Shown: positions 5,763 through 13,313 of the stretch, in pieces
Position numbering within the stretch: the first letter of the stretch is position 1
Layout: each line of letters begins with the position of its first letter
The notes under the pieces: model-generated
The model's database searches: none
Told to the model about the DNA's origin: nothing
Seen by the model: only the letters and a program-made list of their open reading frames with translations
Source: CAYNWT01 sp964485095
GTDB lineage: Bacteria; Planctomycetota; Planctomycetia; Planctomycetales; Planctomycetaceae
Reading direction: 5' to 3'
Assembly: GCA_964485095.1 (NCBI GenBank)
Contig: CAZAIB010000151.1
Location: 1-13,550, forward strand
Length of the DNA stretch: 13,550 bases
Program-made: the position numbers and the translations under genes

Positions 5763-6422
5763 ATGAAAATTTCAAAATCACTACTCGGTTTGTCACTCGT
5801 TATCGCAATGTCTGGATGCAGTGGCCTCCAGGATTGCTTTGACGAGCACTGTAACTCGATGCACACGGGGCTCACTGGCATGGAAGCCTGGGCTCGTTGG
5901 AGCTGGTGTTACAACGAATTGGTACACCCGAAAGACTTTGCCTCAGGATTCCGAGCAGGCTATCAGGATGTTCTTAACGGTGGGTCTGGTTGTCAGCCAA
6001 CTCTGCCTCCAAAGACGTACTGGAAGGCCTGCTATCGGAACGCCGAAGGCAACTGCAAGGTCAACGCCTGGTTTGAAGGCTTCAGCCACGGTGTGCTGGC
6101 GGCGAATCAGGATGGAGCAGCTTCTTATGGTTCAATTCCGTTGTCACCGACTGCTCAAGCCAACTGGGAAACTTCACAACAGCCACCAGCCGAGTACGAC
6201 TGGTCTGGCACGACAACACCACCGGCTCCAATGTCTAGTACGACGACTGACTCGGACTTCGCCCCGCTGCCTGTTGAACCGGCACCGGAGGCACCCGTAG
6301 CACCAGAACCGCCTGTTCCAACACCGGCCCGCGACTACGAAAACGAGAATGAAGCCGCACCGATTTTGGAAAAGGCTTTGGAGACGACGGGGCGGTTCAG
6401 CCTCCCCAACCTGGGCGGCTAG
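5763..6422 (+). CDS. cysteine-rich predicted lipoprotein with a Pro-rich C-terminal tail
   Basis: A 219-residue predicted lipoprotein of no family I can name. The start at 5763 gives an ideal signal peptide, MKISKSLLGLSLVIAMSGC, with lipidated Cys19; GGAAAGAG at 5748-5755 is the ribosome site. Extending the frame to 5682 would overlap the previous gene and bury the signal. The mature domain (about 20-135) is aromatic-rich and has six cysteines (25, 30, 49, 77, 90, 98), enough for three disulfides. It carries a repeated motif, (F/W)(A/F)xGFxxG(Y/V), at 59-67 and 103-111. Residues 138-190 are Pro/Thr/Ala-rich, followed by an acidic segment and a short C-terminal helix. I recall similar planctomycete-restricted proteins beside polysaccharide export genes. 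A role as an accessory to the OPX protein downstream is inferred from position. Confidence 0.85.
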   Translation: MKISKSLLGLSLVIAMSGCSGLQDCFDEHCNSMHTGLTGMEAWARWSWCYNELVHPKDFASGFRAGYQDVLNGGSGCQPTLPPKTYWKACYRNAEGNCKVNAWFEGFSHGVLAANQDGAASYGSIPLSPTAQANWETSQQPPAEYDWSGTTTPPAPMSSTTTDSDFAPLPVEPAPEAPVAPEPPVPTPARDYENENEAAPILEKALETTGRFSLPNLGG

Positions 6423-6488
6423 TGCCCTGTCAAAGACTGACACAACACTGGTTAGATTAAGTAAGAGAACAAAGAAAGCGGTTTAGAA

Positions 6489-6514
6489 GAGAACACGACA
6501 CACGGTCGGTTCTC
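6489..6514 (+). other. inverted repeat ahead of the polysaccharide export gene
   Basis: GAGAAC (6489-6494) pairs with GTTCTC (6509-6514), and an inner GAC/GTC pair set is also possible. It lies in the 112-base gap just upstream of the AGGGG ribosome site (6524-6528). Operator or leader stem are both possible; no promoter is evident around it. Confidence 0.35.
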
Positions 6515-6534
6515 ATCTCTATCAGGGGTGCCTC

Positions 6535-7809
6535 ATGCAACGACTACCCATTATCTGCGGCTTGCTGAGTGTCATTGGACTTAGTGGCTGCATGAGTACT
6601 GGTTTGTACGACGACTACGGAGCGATTCCGGTCAATCGTCTTCCTGTGCAGATGCTGAACGGTGAACGCAAAGAGCGTTTCGAGGACGTTTCGTTCCTCC
6701 GCCTTCGACAGGATCCACCGGAAGTGTACAAGCTGGCGTCCGGCGACATTCTCGGGATCTACATCGAGGGAATTCTCGGTGCCGAGGAGGCTTTGCCACC
6801 GGTCGAATACCGCGATGAATCCGGCCTGCCTCCAGCCATTGGCTACCCGGTTCCGATCCGTGAAGACGGAACGATCGCGTTGCCTTTGATTGATCCAATC
6901 AATCTGGATGGTCTTACGCTTGTCGATGCGACCAACAAGATTCGCGATGCCTACATCCGCGGCGAAGTTCTGCAGGAAGGCAAAGACGGAACCATCGTGA
7001 CGCTCATCAAACAGCGAACCACACGGGTCACTGTGATTCGTGAAGAATCCGGCGGCATCGCCGATGTCACGAAGCGAGGTACCGGCAACATTGTTGACCT
7101 ACCTGCTTACGAAAATGATGTTCTACACGCACTGAACCAAACCGGTGGTCTGCCAGGTACTGACGCGAGGAACGAAGTACTCATCTATCGCGGGGCCTAC
7201 ACGGACTCGCGACAGTACGAACAGGTCATGACTTCACTATGCCAGGGCAACGACCCCTGCTTCTGTGATGAGTCACCTCGCCCGGATCCGCCGAACCTGA
7301 TTCGCATCCCACTGCGATTCAACCCTGCGAACCCACCAACGTTCACACAGGATGACATTCTGCTGAACGAAGGCGATATTGTCGTCATTCGAGCTCGTGA
7401 CAACGACTTCTTCTACACCGGAGGTCTACTGGGTGGTGGCGAACACCTGCTACCTCGCGACCGTGACCTGGACGTGATGTCGGCAATCGCATTCGCTGGC
7501 GGTTCTGTAGGATCGCCGGGCAGCGGTATCGGCAACATTCGTGGCGGTGGCGGTGGATTTGGCGGACTCGGCGGCGGCGGGGGTGGTCAGGTCAAACAGC
7601 CCTCACAGTTGATCGTTCTGCGAGAACTACCATGTGGCCAGCAACTTGCCATCAAGATTGACCTGAACGAAGCCATCCGAAATCCGGCCAACCGAATTCT
7701 GGTTCAACCAAACGATGTCCTGATTCTTCGCCACACTCTCGGAGAAGAAATTGCCAACTTGTTCTTCGGCCTGGGACCATCATTCCTGATCGGTAACGCT
7801 CTGCGATAA
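6535..7809 (+). CDS. outer-membrane polysaccharide export protein (Wza/OPX family)
   Basis: A 424-residue lipoprotein of the outer-membrane polysaccharide export family, which forms the translocation channel for capsule or exopolysaccharide. The signal peptide ends in the lipobox LSGC (16-19), with lipidated Cys19. The Poly_export domain spans about 62-170 (YKLASGDILGIYIEG, then VPIREDGTIALPLIDPINLDG). It is followed by a first SLBB domain (about 165-220, LPAYENDVLHALNQTGGLPG) and a second (about 291-400, FFYTGGLLGGGEHLLPRDRDL). The second SLBB domain is interrupted by a glycine-rich loop (about 326-352). Cys236, Cys242 and Cys244 cluster between the SLBB domains. The C-terminal helix (about 402-424) may be the outer-membrane barrel helix of Wza. 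AGGGG at 6524-6528 supports the start. It is the last gene of the unit, with a terminator 26 bases downstream. Confidence 0.93.
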   Translation: MQRLPIICGLLSVIGLSGCMSTGLYDDYGAIPVNRLPVQMLNGERKERFEDVSFLRLRQDPPEVYKLASGDILGIYIEGILGAEEALPPVEYRDESGLPPAIGYPVPIREDGTIALPLIDPINLDGLTLVDATNKIRDAYIRGEVLQEGKDGTIVTLIKQRTTRVTVIREESGGIADVTKRGTGNIVDLPAYENDVLHALNQTGGLPGTDARNEVLIYRGAYTDSRQYEQVMTSLCQGNDPCFCDESPRPDPPNLIRIPLRFNPANPPTFTQDDILLNEGDIVVIRARDNDFFYTGGLLGGGEHLLPRDRDLDVMSAIAFAGGSVGSPGSGIGNIRGGGGGFGGLGGGGGGQVKQPSQLIVLRELPCGQQLAIKIDLNEAIRNPANRILVQPNDVLILRHTLGEEIANLFFGLGPSFLIGNALR

Positions 7810-7834
7810 GTAGTAGACAGCCGTCAGCATCACG

Positions 7835-7864
7835 AAAAGGCTCGCGTTTTACGCGGGCCTTTTT
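7835..7864 (+). terminator. rho-independent terminator after the export gene
   Basis: AAAAGGCTCGCG (7835-7846) and CGCGGGCCTTTT (7852-7863) form a 12-bp stem with one T.G pair around a TTTTA loop, ending in a TTTTT run. It is a canonical intrinsic terminator that separates the export unit from coaX. Confidence 0.92.
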
Positions 7865-7954
7865 GCTTGCCCCTTGCCGCGATCTCACGACCATCTAACA
7901 ATCATTGGGAATCCGTAAACTGCGGTGTTTGCATTCGAGTGAAGGATAGACAAC

Positions 7955-8707
7955 GTGTCGGTGTTGGTGGTTGATGTTGGAAACAGCCGCACGAAGTTCG
8001 CAATCTGCGACTCCAAAGCAGCTCTACCAACGTGCGCGATGTTTGTGGCGTTTGATAATTCGGACGCTGACTCGCTACTAAGAAAGCTGACTCAGTTTGC
8101 TGGTTCAGACTGTGCCCACGCCGTTGTAGCGGGTTCGAACACGCATCTGCGTGAGGCGATTGTTGAACGCTGGCCGACAACATTGCCCTCGCCGACCGTT
8201 CTGCGCGACTGGAACCAGGTTCCGATTGAATTGGGCATTGATTCGCCGGAGACGGTTGGAATCGATCGCCTGTTGAACGCACACGGCGCGGTGATGCTTG
8301 ATAGCGACCGGCCTGCGGTTGTTGTTGATTCCGGAACCGCCACCACAGTGGACCTTGTTCAAGACGGAACCTTTTTGGGTGGCGCGATTTTGCCGGGGTT
8401 GCGCATGTCGGCTCGAGCCTTGCACGAGTACACAGCCGCGCTGCCCCACATCGACACTGGCTTGCTATCGATCGAGAATGTTGTGGTTCCGGGAACCGAC
8501 ACGCAAAGCGCGCTTGAGGCTGGGGTGCTGATTGGTCAGATCGGAGCCATCCGAGAAATTGTGCAGCGGTATCGACATCGTTGCCCGAACGCTCAGCTAA
8601 TCCTGACTGGTGGAGCTGGCGAGCGTTTGGCTCCGGCGTTCGAAGACGCTGAGGTGGCTCCCTACCTGTCGTTGCGGGCCATGGCCAGCCTGGTCCCGCG
8701 GTCGTAG
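7955..8707 (+). CDS. coaX: type III pantothenate kinase
   Basis: A 250-residue kinase of the ASKHA fold. It phosphorylates pantothenate with ATP in the first committed step of CoA synthesis and is typically insensitive to CoA feedback. Recognisable motifs are the N-terminal phosphate loop DVGNSRTKF (7-15), GIDR (102-105, with catalytic Asp104), the DSGTATTVDLV block (125-135), GGAILPGLRMS (142-152) and LTGGAGERL (217-225). The length matches the family (about 240-260). The start is GTG at 7955, backed by AAGGA at 7942-7946 with an 8-base spacer. It stands alone between a terminator and a long gap, so it has its own promoter in 7865-7954, where I see no clear consensus. CoaX and BirA genes are often adjacent in bacteria, but no birA is present here. 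Confidence 0.94.
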   Translation: MSVLVVDVGNSRTKFAICDSKAALPTCAMFVAFDNSDADSLLRKLTQFAGSDCAHAVVAGSNTHLREAIVERWPTTLPSPTVLRDWNQVPIELGIDSPETVGIDRLLNAHGAVMLDSDRPAVVVDSGTATTVDLVQDGTFLGGAILPGLRMSARALHEYTAALPHIDTGLLSIENVVVPGTDTQSALEAGVLIGQIGAIREIVQRYRHRCPNAQLILTGGAGERLAPAFEDAEVAPYLSLRAMASLVPRS

Positions 8708-8895
8708 TCCTTCTCAGCAGCTGCAGTTCGACTACTGCATTGGCTGCATCCCGCTGATGGCACTCCGGAATACCGCTGCGCGCGTTTGACGCTAAAACGC
8801 AGTGTATTGTGGGGTTTTGCGGTTCTTCTCCGCTTTGGCATCGAAGTTGTATTAGGTGCCTGAGTTACCGCAGCAACTCATTGGTGGAGAAGACC
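8708..8895 (+). other. gap between coaX and the large membrane protein gene, with two hairpins
   Basis: No gene is supported in these 188 bases. TGCAGT (8722-8727)/ACTGCA (8734-8739) forms a 6-bp stem soon after coaX and might mark its 3' end, though without a T-tract. GCGTTT (8782-8787)/AAACGC (8795-8800) forms another 6-bp stem. TTGACG at 8786-8791 resembles a -35 box but has no acceptable -10 partner at 16-18 bases. GGAG at 8886-8889 is the ribosome site of the next gene. Confidence 0.45.
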
Positions 8896-11800
8896 ATGTC
8901 GAGTGCACCTGAAAAATTCGCACACCCGATTCTGCAAGACAGTACTAACCAAAAACAGCCTCCCGCTCGGCGGCCAGCGGATGATGTGCCAGTCGGACCA
9001 TCTGCTATCGAGAAGTTCCTGGAGAGCTTCATGCAGGAACGCAACATCAAGTGGATGTTGGGGATCGGCGTGCTGATTCTGCTTGGCTCTTCATTGAGCT
9101 TCGTGCGGAGTCACTGGGACAACATGCAGCAGACGTTTCGCTACTTGGTTGTTCTTGGTTACACGGGCATCATTCACCTTTGTGGTCAGGCGGCTTACCA
9201 CAAGATGAACCTTCGCAAGACCGGCACTGCCTTGATGGCGGTAACGCTGCTATTGATCCCTCTGGTGTTCTTCTCATTGCACTGGGTGGCGGGCGGCACA
9301 GTCGGGCACGTTGCCGGTTTTGCGTTGGTCTTATGCGCCGCCAGTGTCTTCAGCACGCTGGCCGCGAGGAGGATCTTTCGTCACTTCCTACGCGGTGATC
9401 AGCCAGCTGTTTTGATTAGTTTTCTAAGTCTCTCTTTGCTGGGCGCGGTTGCTCCGATACTTCCTGCCGCAATGGGACCGTTGTGGGCTTTTCTGGCGTG
9501 GGCGTTGTTTGCGTTCGGTTCAGTCAAAGCGAACCGCGAAGTCTTCTGGATGACGGAAGAACACAAACTGCCGCGAATCTTTGGTTTCTTTCCGATCGCG
9601 TTGTTTGGCCTGCAGTTCCTGGGCATCTTTGGTTGGTACTTCGCTGATTCGTTTCCAACCAACGATTGGTACGGGCTCGGGTGCGTGCTGACGGCGATTC
9701 CAATCATGCTGACAGCTGACGCCTTCGCAAACGTGTTCAAACAAAGAACCGGCGATCTGGTGCGACCTTTGCCTTGGTCGATTTCTGGCCCAATTGTCGT
9801 TGGGATCATTCTGGGCATCGCTGGGTTGTGCATTGCGGCCACGGGTATCGCCCCACCGGGCAAGCCATTCGCTTTGGTTCCCACCGCTGCCGTGTTCGCA
9901 ATCATGATGGGCGTGTCTGCGAAGCGGACCGGCAAACGCGGGTTCACGTGGGCGATGCTGGTCGGAGCGACCCTGGCCTATCAGTTCGCGCCGGTCTTCT
10001 TCCTTGAAGTCGTTCGCAACGTACGAAACGCTGCGGCGTCGGCATTGAACGAGCCACCAAAGAAACTCCCGTTCGCTTACTACGGTCTCACCTACATGCC
10101 GTTCCTGATGGTATGCAGCCTGGCAAGTATTTGGCGCAAGCGGCTTGTTGGCATGGTTGAGCGAGATGTCTTCACAACACCGCTGCGTCGGTTCACGCTG
10201 GGCGTGTCGGTCCTGTTGTTATTCGTTTCGATCCCGACGCCGGGAGCGAACTTCATGGTCGCAGCGGCGATGGTTCCGTTCCTGCTATGGCAGGCGTTCG
10301 TGTACGGACGCCGCGAAGCCGCCGGTTTTGGATTGATCGCATTTGTTATCGCTGGCGTGAGGCTGGTTCCGTTCATCGAACAGGTTAGCAGCAGCATTAG
10401 CCTGCCTGCCGACGCCAGCATTATCGCACTGGGACTCACAGCGTTGTTTCTGCAGGTGGTCGGACCAAAGTTGGACGCCTTGTTGGATTCTCGAACCACA
10501 AGTGGAGCGGAATTGCCTCGGCTGTTTACGCATTGGCAGACTGCCGCTTTGCCGATAACCCTTGGAGCCGTCGGTTGGTGGTTGGTTTCTGTTCTGCCCG
10601 TTTACACCCCGGCGTCGCTTTGGTCAGGCTTGTTGCTGGCAAAGCTGCTGTTCGCTCAGGCGATACTGTCACCCAAACGAAGCTACGGAGAACTCGCTCT
10701 CAGCTTCGGCATTTTGCTGGCCGGAGTTCACTCACTGTCGGCTGGCTGGCTTTCACTGCATGGACTGATTCCGGCCGGCTCGGCTGTGTTGTTTGCGATG
10801 TGGATCTTTGGTCGCGTGACCCGCAAACGCACAGATCGATTCGCGATGGCGTTCAGCGTAGCCGCTCATCGTTTGTCGCATCTGCTGATCCTGGTCGCTT
10901 TTGCAGCCGCGTTCAGTTCAATCACGTCGGCACTGGGGTTCAGATCATTCGTACCTGAGCTTGCCGTAGGCGGTCTGATTGGCGTCGTTTGGTGTTTTGC
11001 CGAAGGTCGTTCCCAGTCAAAGGCGATCCTGCCTGGATTCATCTTGTTGCTGGCCAACGAATGTGGCCTTGTGTCTGAAATGGCGAGTGCCGGTTGGATT
11101 GCCGTCGCGTGGGCCGCCACGTCTCTGGGTGCTCTGCGGTTCTCGCGTATGCAAGAGAACGCGACGCTTGAGATTGCTGCTCTCACGGTACTTAGCATGC
11201 TGTCCTTTGGGCCATTCGTTGTGTTTAGCATGCCGATGGCCATCGCTGGCGGCCTGGCGGCTGTCGGGTTCCTGATGCAATCCGCAGTTTCTCAGAACCG
11301 CAGCCTGCGGTGCTTCTCGTTCATTGCGATCAACTGGCAGATCATCGGTCTTGTGTTCCGCTTCGTCTGCCCTGAGATCACAACCGTTTTTGAACTCAAC
11401 ATGCGAGATGTCGTGGATGCAGCTCTGCCTATGGCCGCGGTGACGGCGTTTAGCAGCTTGCTGTTCCATCATCCCGGCTTGCTACGCATGAAGGGACGCG
11501 ATTCGGAAATCCGGATTGCGGATCTCATCGACATGCAGTTCTGGGCTTTGTCAGTTGTCTCCGGAGCGTTCCTGGTTCTTAGCGTCATGCACTTGTCTGT
11601 TGGACTTTTGCCGCTGGACGTTTTGTGTGCGATGGTCGCGTTTGGCTGCCTGGCTGCATCGACATTTCTGTCTGCCTGCAAGACAAAGAGTGAAGGACGC
11701 GTCTGGGGCGCTCAGGCGATTCTGCTGGCAGCGGTGCTGTACCTGGCCATGTTTAAGGTTCTGACCTTCGGACACGGAATCAGCATGTTTGCGGTACTGG

Positions 11801-12543
11801 GCGTTGCAGTACTGAACTCAACTCTTGCTCGCTTCGCCGCTGGCCGCGAGTCCATGAGCTTTGCGGTTCGACCGCTTCGCCAGTTGGCTCGCGCATTGCC
11901 CATGGGAACTGTGTGCATCGCTCTGATTCGATATGGAAAGAGCCCTGCCGACGGCTGGCTGGGACTCAACAGTCTCGCAGTGCTTGTCTCGGCGGCCTAC
12001 TACTTCTGGTGTGGCATCGAAGAGAAGCGAAAGGGGCTGATTGTTCTTGCTGCATCAATCGTCAACTTCGCACTCATCCTGTTGTGGAAGGATTTGAAGT
12101 TTACCGACCCGCAGTTCTTCATGATTCCGATCGGCGTTTCCGTCATCGGATTGGTGGAACTGCTTAAGCGTGAGGTCCCCGCCAGCATGCGGAACCCCTT
12201 ACGGTACGCCGGAGCACTCATGATTCTGGTGTCACCGACGTTCCACATCGTGGACGGCAGTTGGTTGCACCTTATCTCGCTGCTTGTGTGTTCCGTTCTG
12301 GTCGCACTGGTTGCCATTGGTCTGCGTATCCGACCGCTGCTGTATGCGGGAACCGCGTTTCTTGTCACAGACGTGATTGCGATGGTTGTGCGAAGCTCGC
12401 TGGATCACACAGAGTTGCTGTGGCTGTACGGACTCGGCGCTGGAGCAGCCGTCATCGCGCTTGCTGCGTTCTTTGAAAACCACCGGGCCAACGTTCTGGC
12501 TCGCATGCGAACTCTCTCCGCCGAACTCCACACCTGGGAATAA
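8896..12543 (+). CDS. very large polytopic membrane protein, DUF2157-like
   Basis: A 1215-residue integral membrane protein. The start at 8896 follows GGAG with a 6-base spacer; the frame is open further upstream, but that part has no signal or ribosome site. Residues 1-50 form a hydrophilic, Pro-rich, presumably cytoplasmic tail. From residue 52 to about 1190 the chain is an almost unbroken series of hydrophobic segments, thirty or more by eye, joined by short basic loops. The first block (about 52-127, including SFVRSHWDNMQQTFRYLVV) resembles the N-terminus of DUF2157-type membrane proteins. The C-terminus, FFENHRANVLARMRTLSAELHTWE, resembles the end of related large membrane proteins (SCO7613-like). 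No catalytic motif is visible and the function is unknown. A PspA-like protein gene follows after 81 bases, hinting at an envelope or membrane-stress role. Family placement rests on memory of motif patterns. Confidence 0.85.
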   Translation: MSSAPEKFAHPILQDSTNQKQPPARRPADDVPVGPSAIEKFLESFMQERNIKWMLGIGVLILLGSSLSFVRSHWDNMQQTFRYLVVLGYTGIIHLCGQAAYHKMNLRKTGTALMAVTLLLIPLVFFSLHWVAGGTVGHVAGFALVLCAASVFSTLAARRIFRHFLRGDQPAVLISFLSLSLLGAVAPILPAAMGPLWAFLAWALFAFGSVKANREVFWMTEEHKLPRIFGFFPIALFGLQFLGIFGWYFADSFPTNDWYGLGCVLTAIPIMLTADAFANVFKQRTGDLVRPLPWSISGPIVVGIILGIAGLCIAATGIAPPGKPFALVPTAAVFAIMMGVSAKRTGKRGFTWAMLVGATLAYQFAPVFFLEVVRNVRNAAASALNEPPKKLPFAYYGLTYMPFLMVCSLASIWRKRLVGMVERDVFTTPLRRFTLGVSVLLLFVSIPTPGANFMVAAAMVPFLLWQAFVYGRREAAGFGLIAFVIAGVRLVPFIEQVSSSISLPADASIIALGLTALFLQVVGPKLDALLDSRTTSGAELPRLFTHWQTAALPITLGAVGWWLVSVLPVYTPASLWSGLLLAKLLFAQAILSPKRSYGELALSFGILLAGVHSLSAGWLSLHGLIPAGSAVLFAMWIFGRVTRKRTDRFAMAFSVAAHRLSHLLILVAFAAAFSSITSALGFRSFVPELAVGGLIGVVWCFAEGRSQSKAILPGFILLLANECGLVSEMASAGWIAVAWAATSLGALRFSRMQENATLEIAALTVLSMLSFGPFVVFSMPMAIAGGLAAVGFLMQSAVSQNRSLRCFSFIAINWQIIGLVFRFVCPEITTVFELNMRDVVDAALPMAAVTAFSSLLFHHPGLLRMKGRDSEIRIADLIDMQFWALSVVSGAFLVLSVMHLSVGLLPLDVLCAMVAFGCLAASTFLSACKTKSEGRVWGAQAILLAAVLYLAMFKVLTFGHGISMFAVLGVAVLNSTLARFAAGRESMSFAVRPLRQLARALPMGTVCIALIRYGKSPADGWLGLNSLAVLVSAAYYFWCGIEEKRKGLIVLAASIVNFALILLWKDLKFTDPQFFMIPIGVSVIGLVELLKREVPASMRNPLRYAGALMILVSPTFHIVDGSWLHLISLLVCSVLVALVAIGLRIRPLLYAGTAFLVTDVIAMVVRSSLDHTELLWLYGLGAGAAVIALAAFFENHRANVLARMRTLSAELHTWE

Positions 12544-12624
12544 CCAGCGCTTATCGAGTTGGTCTGCGACGCGGACACGCTCGGTGGATCTGTTTACTTG
12601 TCTTTGAACCTGAAGGAATGCGAT

Positions 12625-13302
12625 ATGAAAGCCATTGCTGAATTCTCACTGATCATGCGGTCGAGTCTCACCACACTTCGCGAGAAGTTTGAGAACCCCG
12701 AACGGATGCTGTACCAGCTAGTCATCGACATGGAGGAGGAACTTGAAATTGTCCGTCGCAGCGTGGCCGAAGCCATTGCCGACGAAATCCAAATGAAGAA
12801 ACGCGTCAACCGCGCGAAGGAGGAGGCGGAAGAGTGGGCTCGACGTGCGACAGAAGCGATGAACCGCAACGACGAGACCTCAGCCCGCAGCGCGCTGAAG
12901 CAGAAGATCTCTGCGGAAGAACGTTCGAAGACGATGACCCAGCAGTATGAGAAGCAGGTCAATGAGACCATCAAGCTGAAAGACGCGGTCGCGGAACTTC
13001 AGGATCGCATCACGCAGGCGCGTCAAAAGAGAACGCTGCTGGTCGCGAGACTCTCGCGGGCCAAGTCCACTCGAAAGATCAACGACGCGATGGATCGCGT
13101 GCACAGCAAAAGTGCGTTCGCTCAGTTCGCAAAGCTGGAAGGGCGAGTCGACCGGGAAGAGGCTCTTTCTGAAGCGTATGACCGGCTGGATGGGCGCGAT
13201 CCGGATGCGGAAGAACTCGAACGCGAATTCCAGGCGAAAGAACGCCAGGAACGGGTGGACCGTGAGTTCGACGAACTGCGCAAAGCGGCCGCCGGAAGTT
13301 AG
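12625..13302 (+). CDS. PspA/IM30-family (ESCRT-III-like) coiled-coil protein
   Basis: A 225-residue, highly charged, almost entirely helical protein, the length of E. coli PspA (222). It opens with an amphipathic helix (MKAIAEFSLIMRSSL), as in the membrane-binding helix of PspA/Vipp1. Next comes ENPERMLYQLVIDMEEEL (23-40), which matches the conserved PspA pattern E(D/N)PxxxLxQxIxxMEEx(L). Long coiled-coil helices follow (about 40-160), then LEGRVDREEALSEAYDRL (about 173-190), where the family has a conserved acidic helix. AAGGA at 12613-12617, 7 bases before the ATG, sets the start. Family members bind and remodel stressed membranes from the cytoplasmic face. No sigma-54 promoter (TGGCAC-N5-TTGC) is visible upstream and no PspB, PspC or PspF gene lies in the window. 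Co-expression with the large membrane protein upstream is likely but inferred. Confidence 0.87.
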   Translation: MKAIAEFSLIMRSSLTTLREKFENPERMLYQLVIDMEEELEIVRRSVAEAIADEIQMKKRVNRAKEEAEEWARRATEAMNRNDETSARSALKQKISAEERSKTMTQQYEKQVNETIKLKDAVAELQDRITQARQKRTLLVARLSRAKSTRKINDAMDRVHSKSAFAQFAKLEGRVDREEALSEAYDRLDGRDPDAEELEREFQAKERQERVDREFDELRKAAAGS

Positions 13303-13313
13303 CAGAGGATATC

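Noticed and set aside
8786..8814. TTGACG as a sigma-70 -35 box before the membrane protein gene
   Set aside because: No -10-like hexamer occurs at 16-18 bases downstream; the AT-rich TATTGT is only 13 bases away.
8809..8895. A 29-codon upstream extension of the large membrane protein from a GTG
   Set aside because: It has no ribosome site and its residues look non-coding, whereas GGAG precedes the ATG at 8896.
9399..9947. A 182-codon antisense open frame within the large membrane protein gene
   Set aside because: It is explained as the mirror of a long coding region; its composition is not that of a plausible protein family and it lacks a start signal.
12544..12624. A sigma-54 promoter for the PspA-like gene, as in the enterobacterial psp operon
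   Set aside because: No GG-N10-GC core with the TGGCAC/TTGC consensus is present in the gap.
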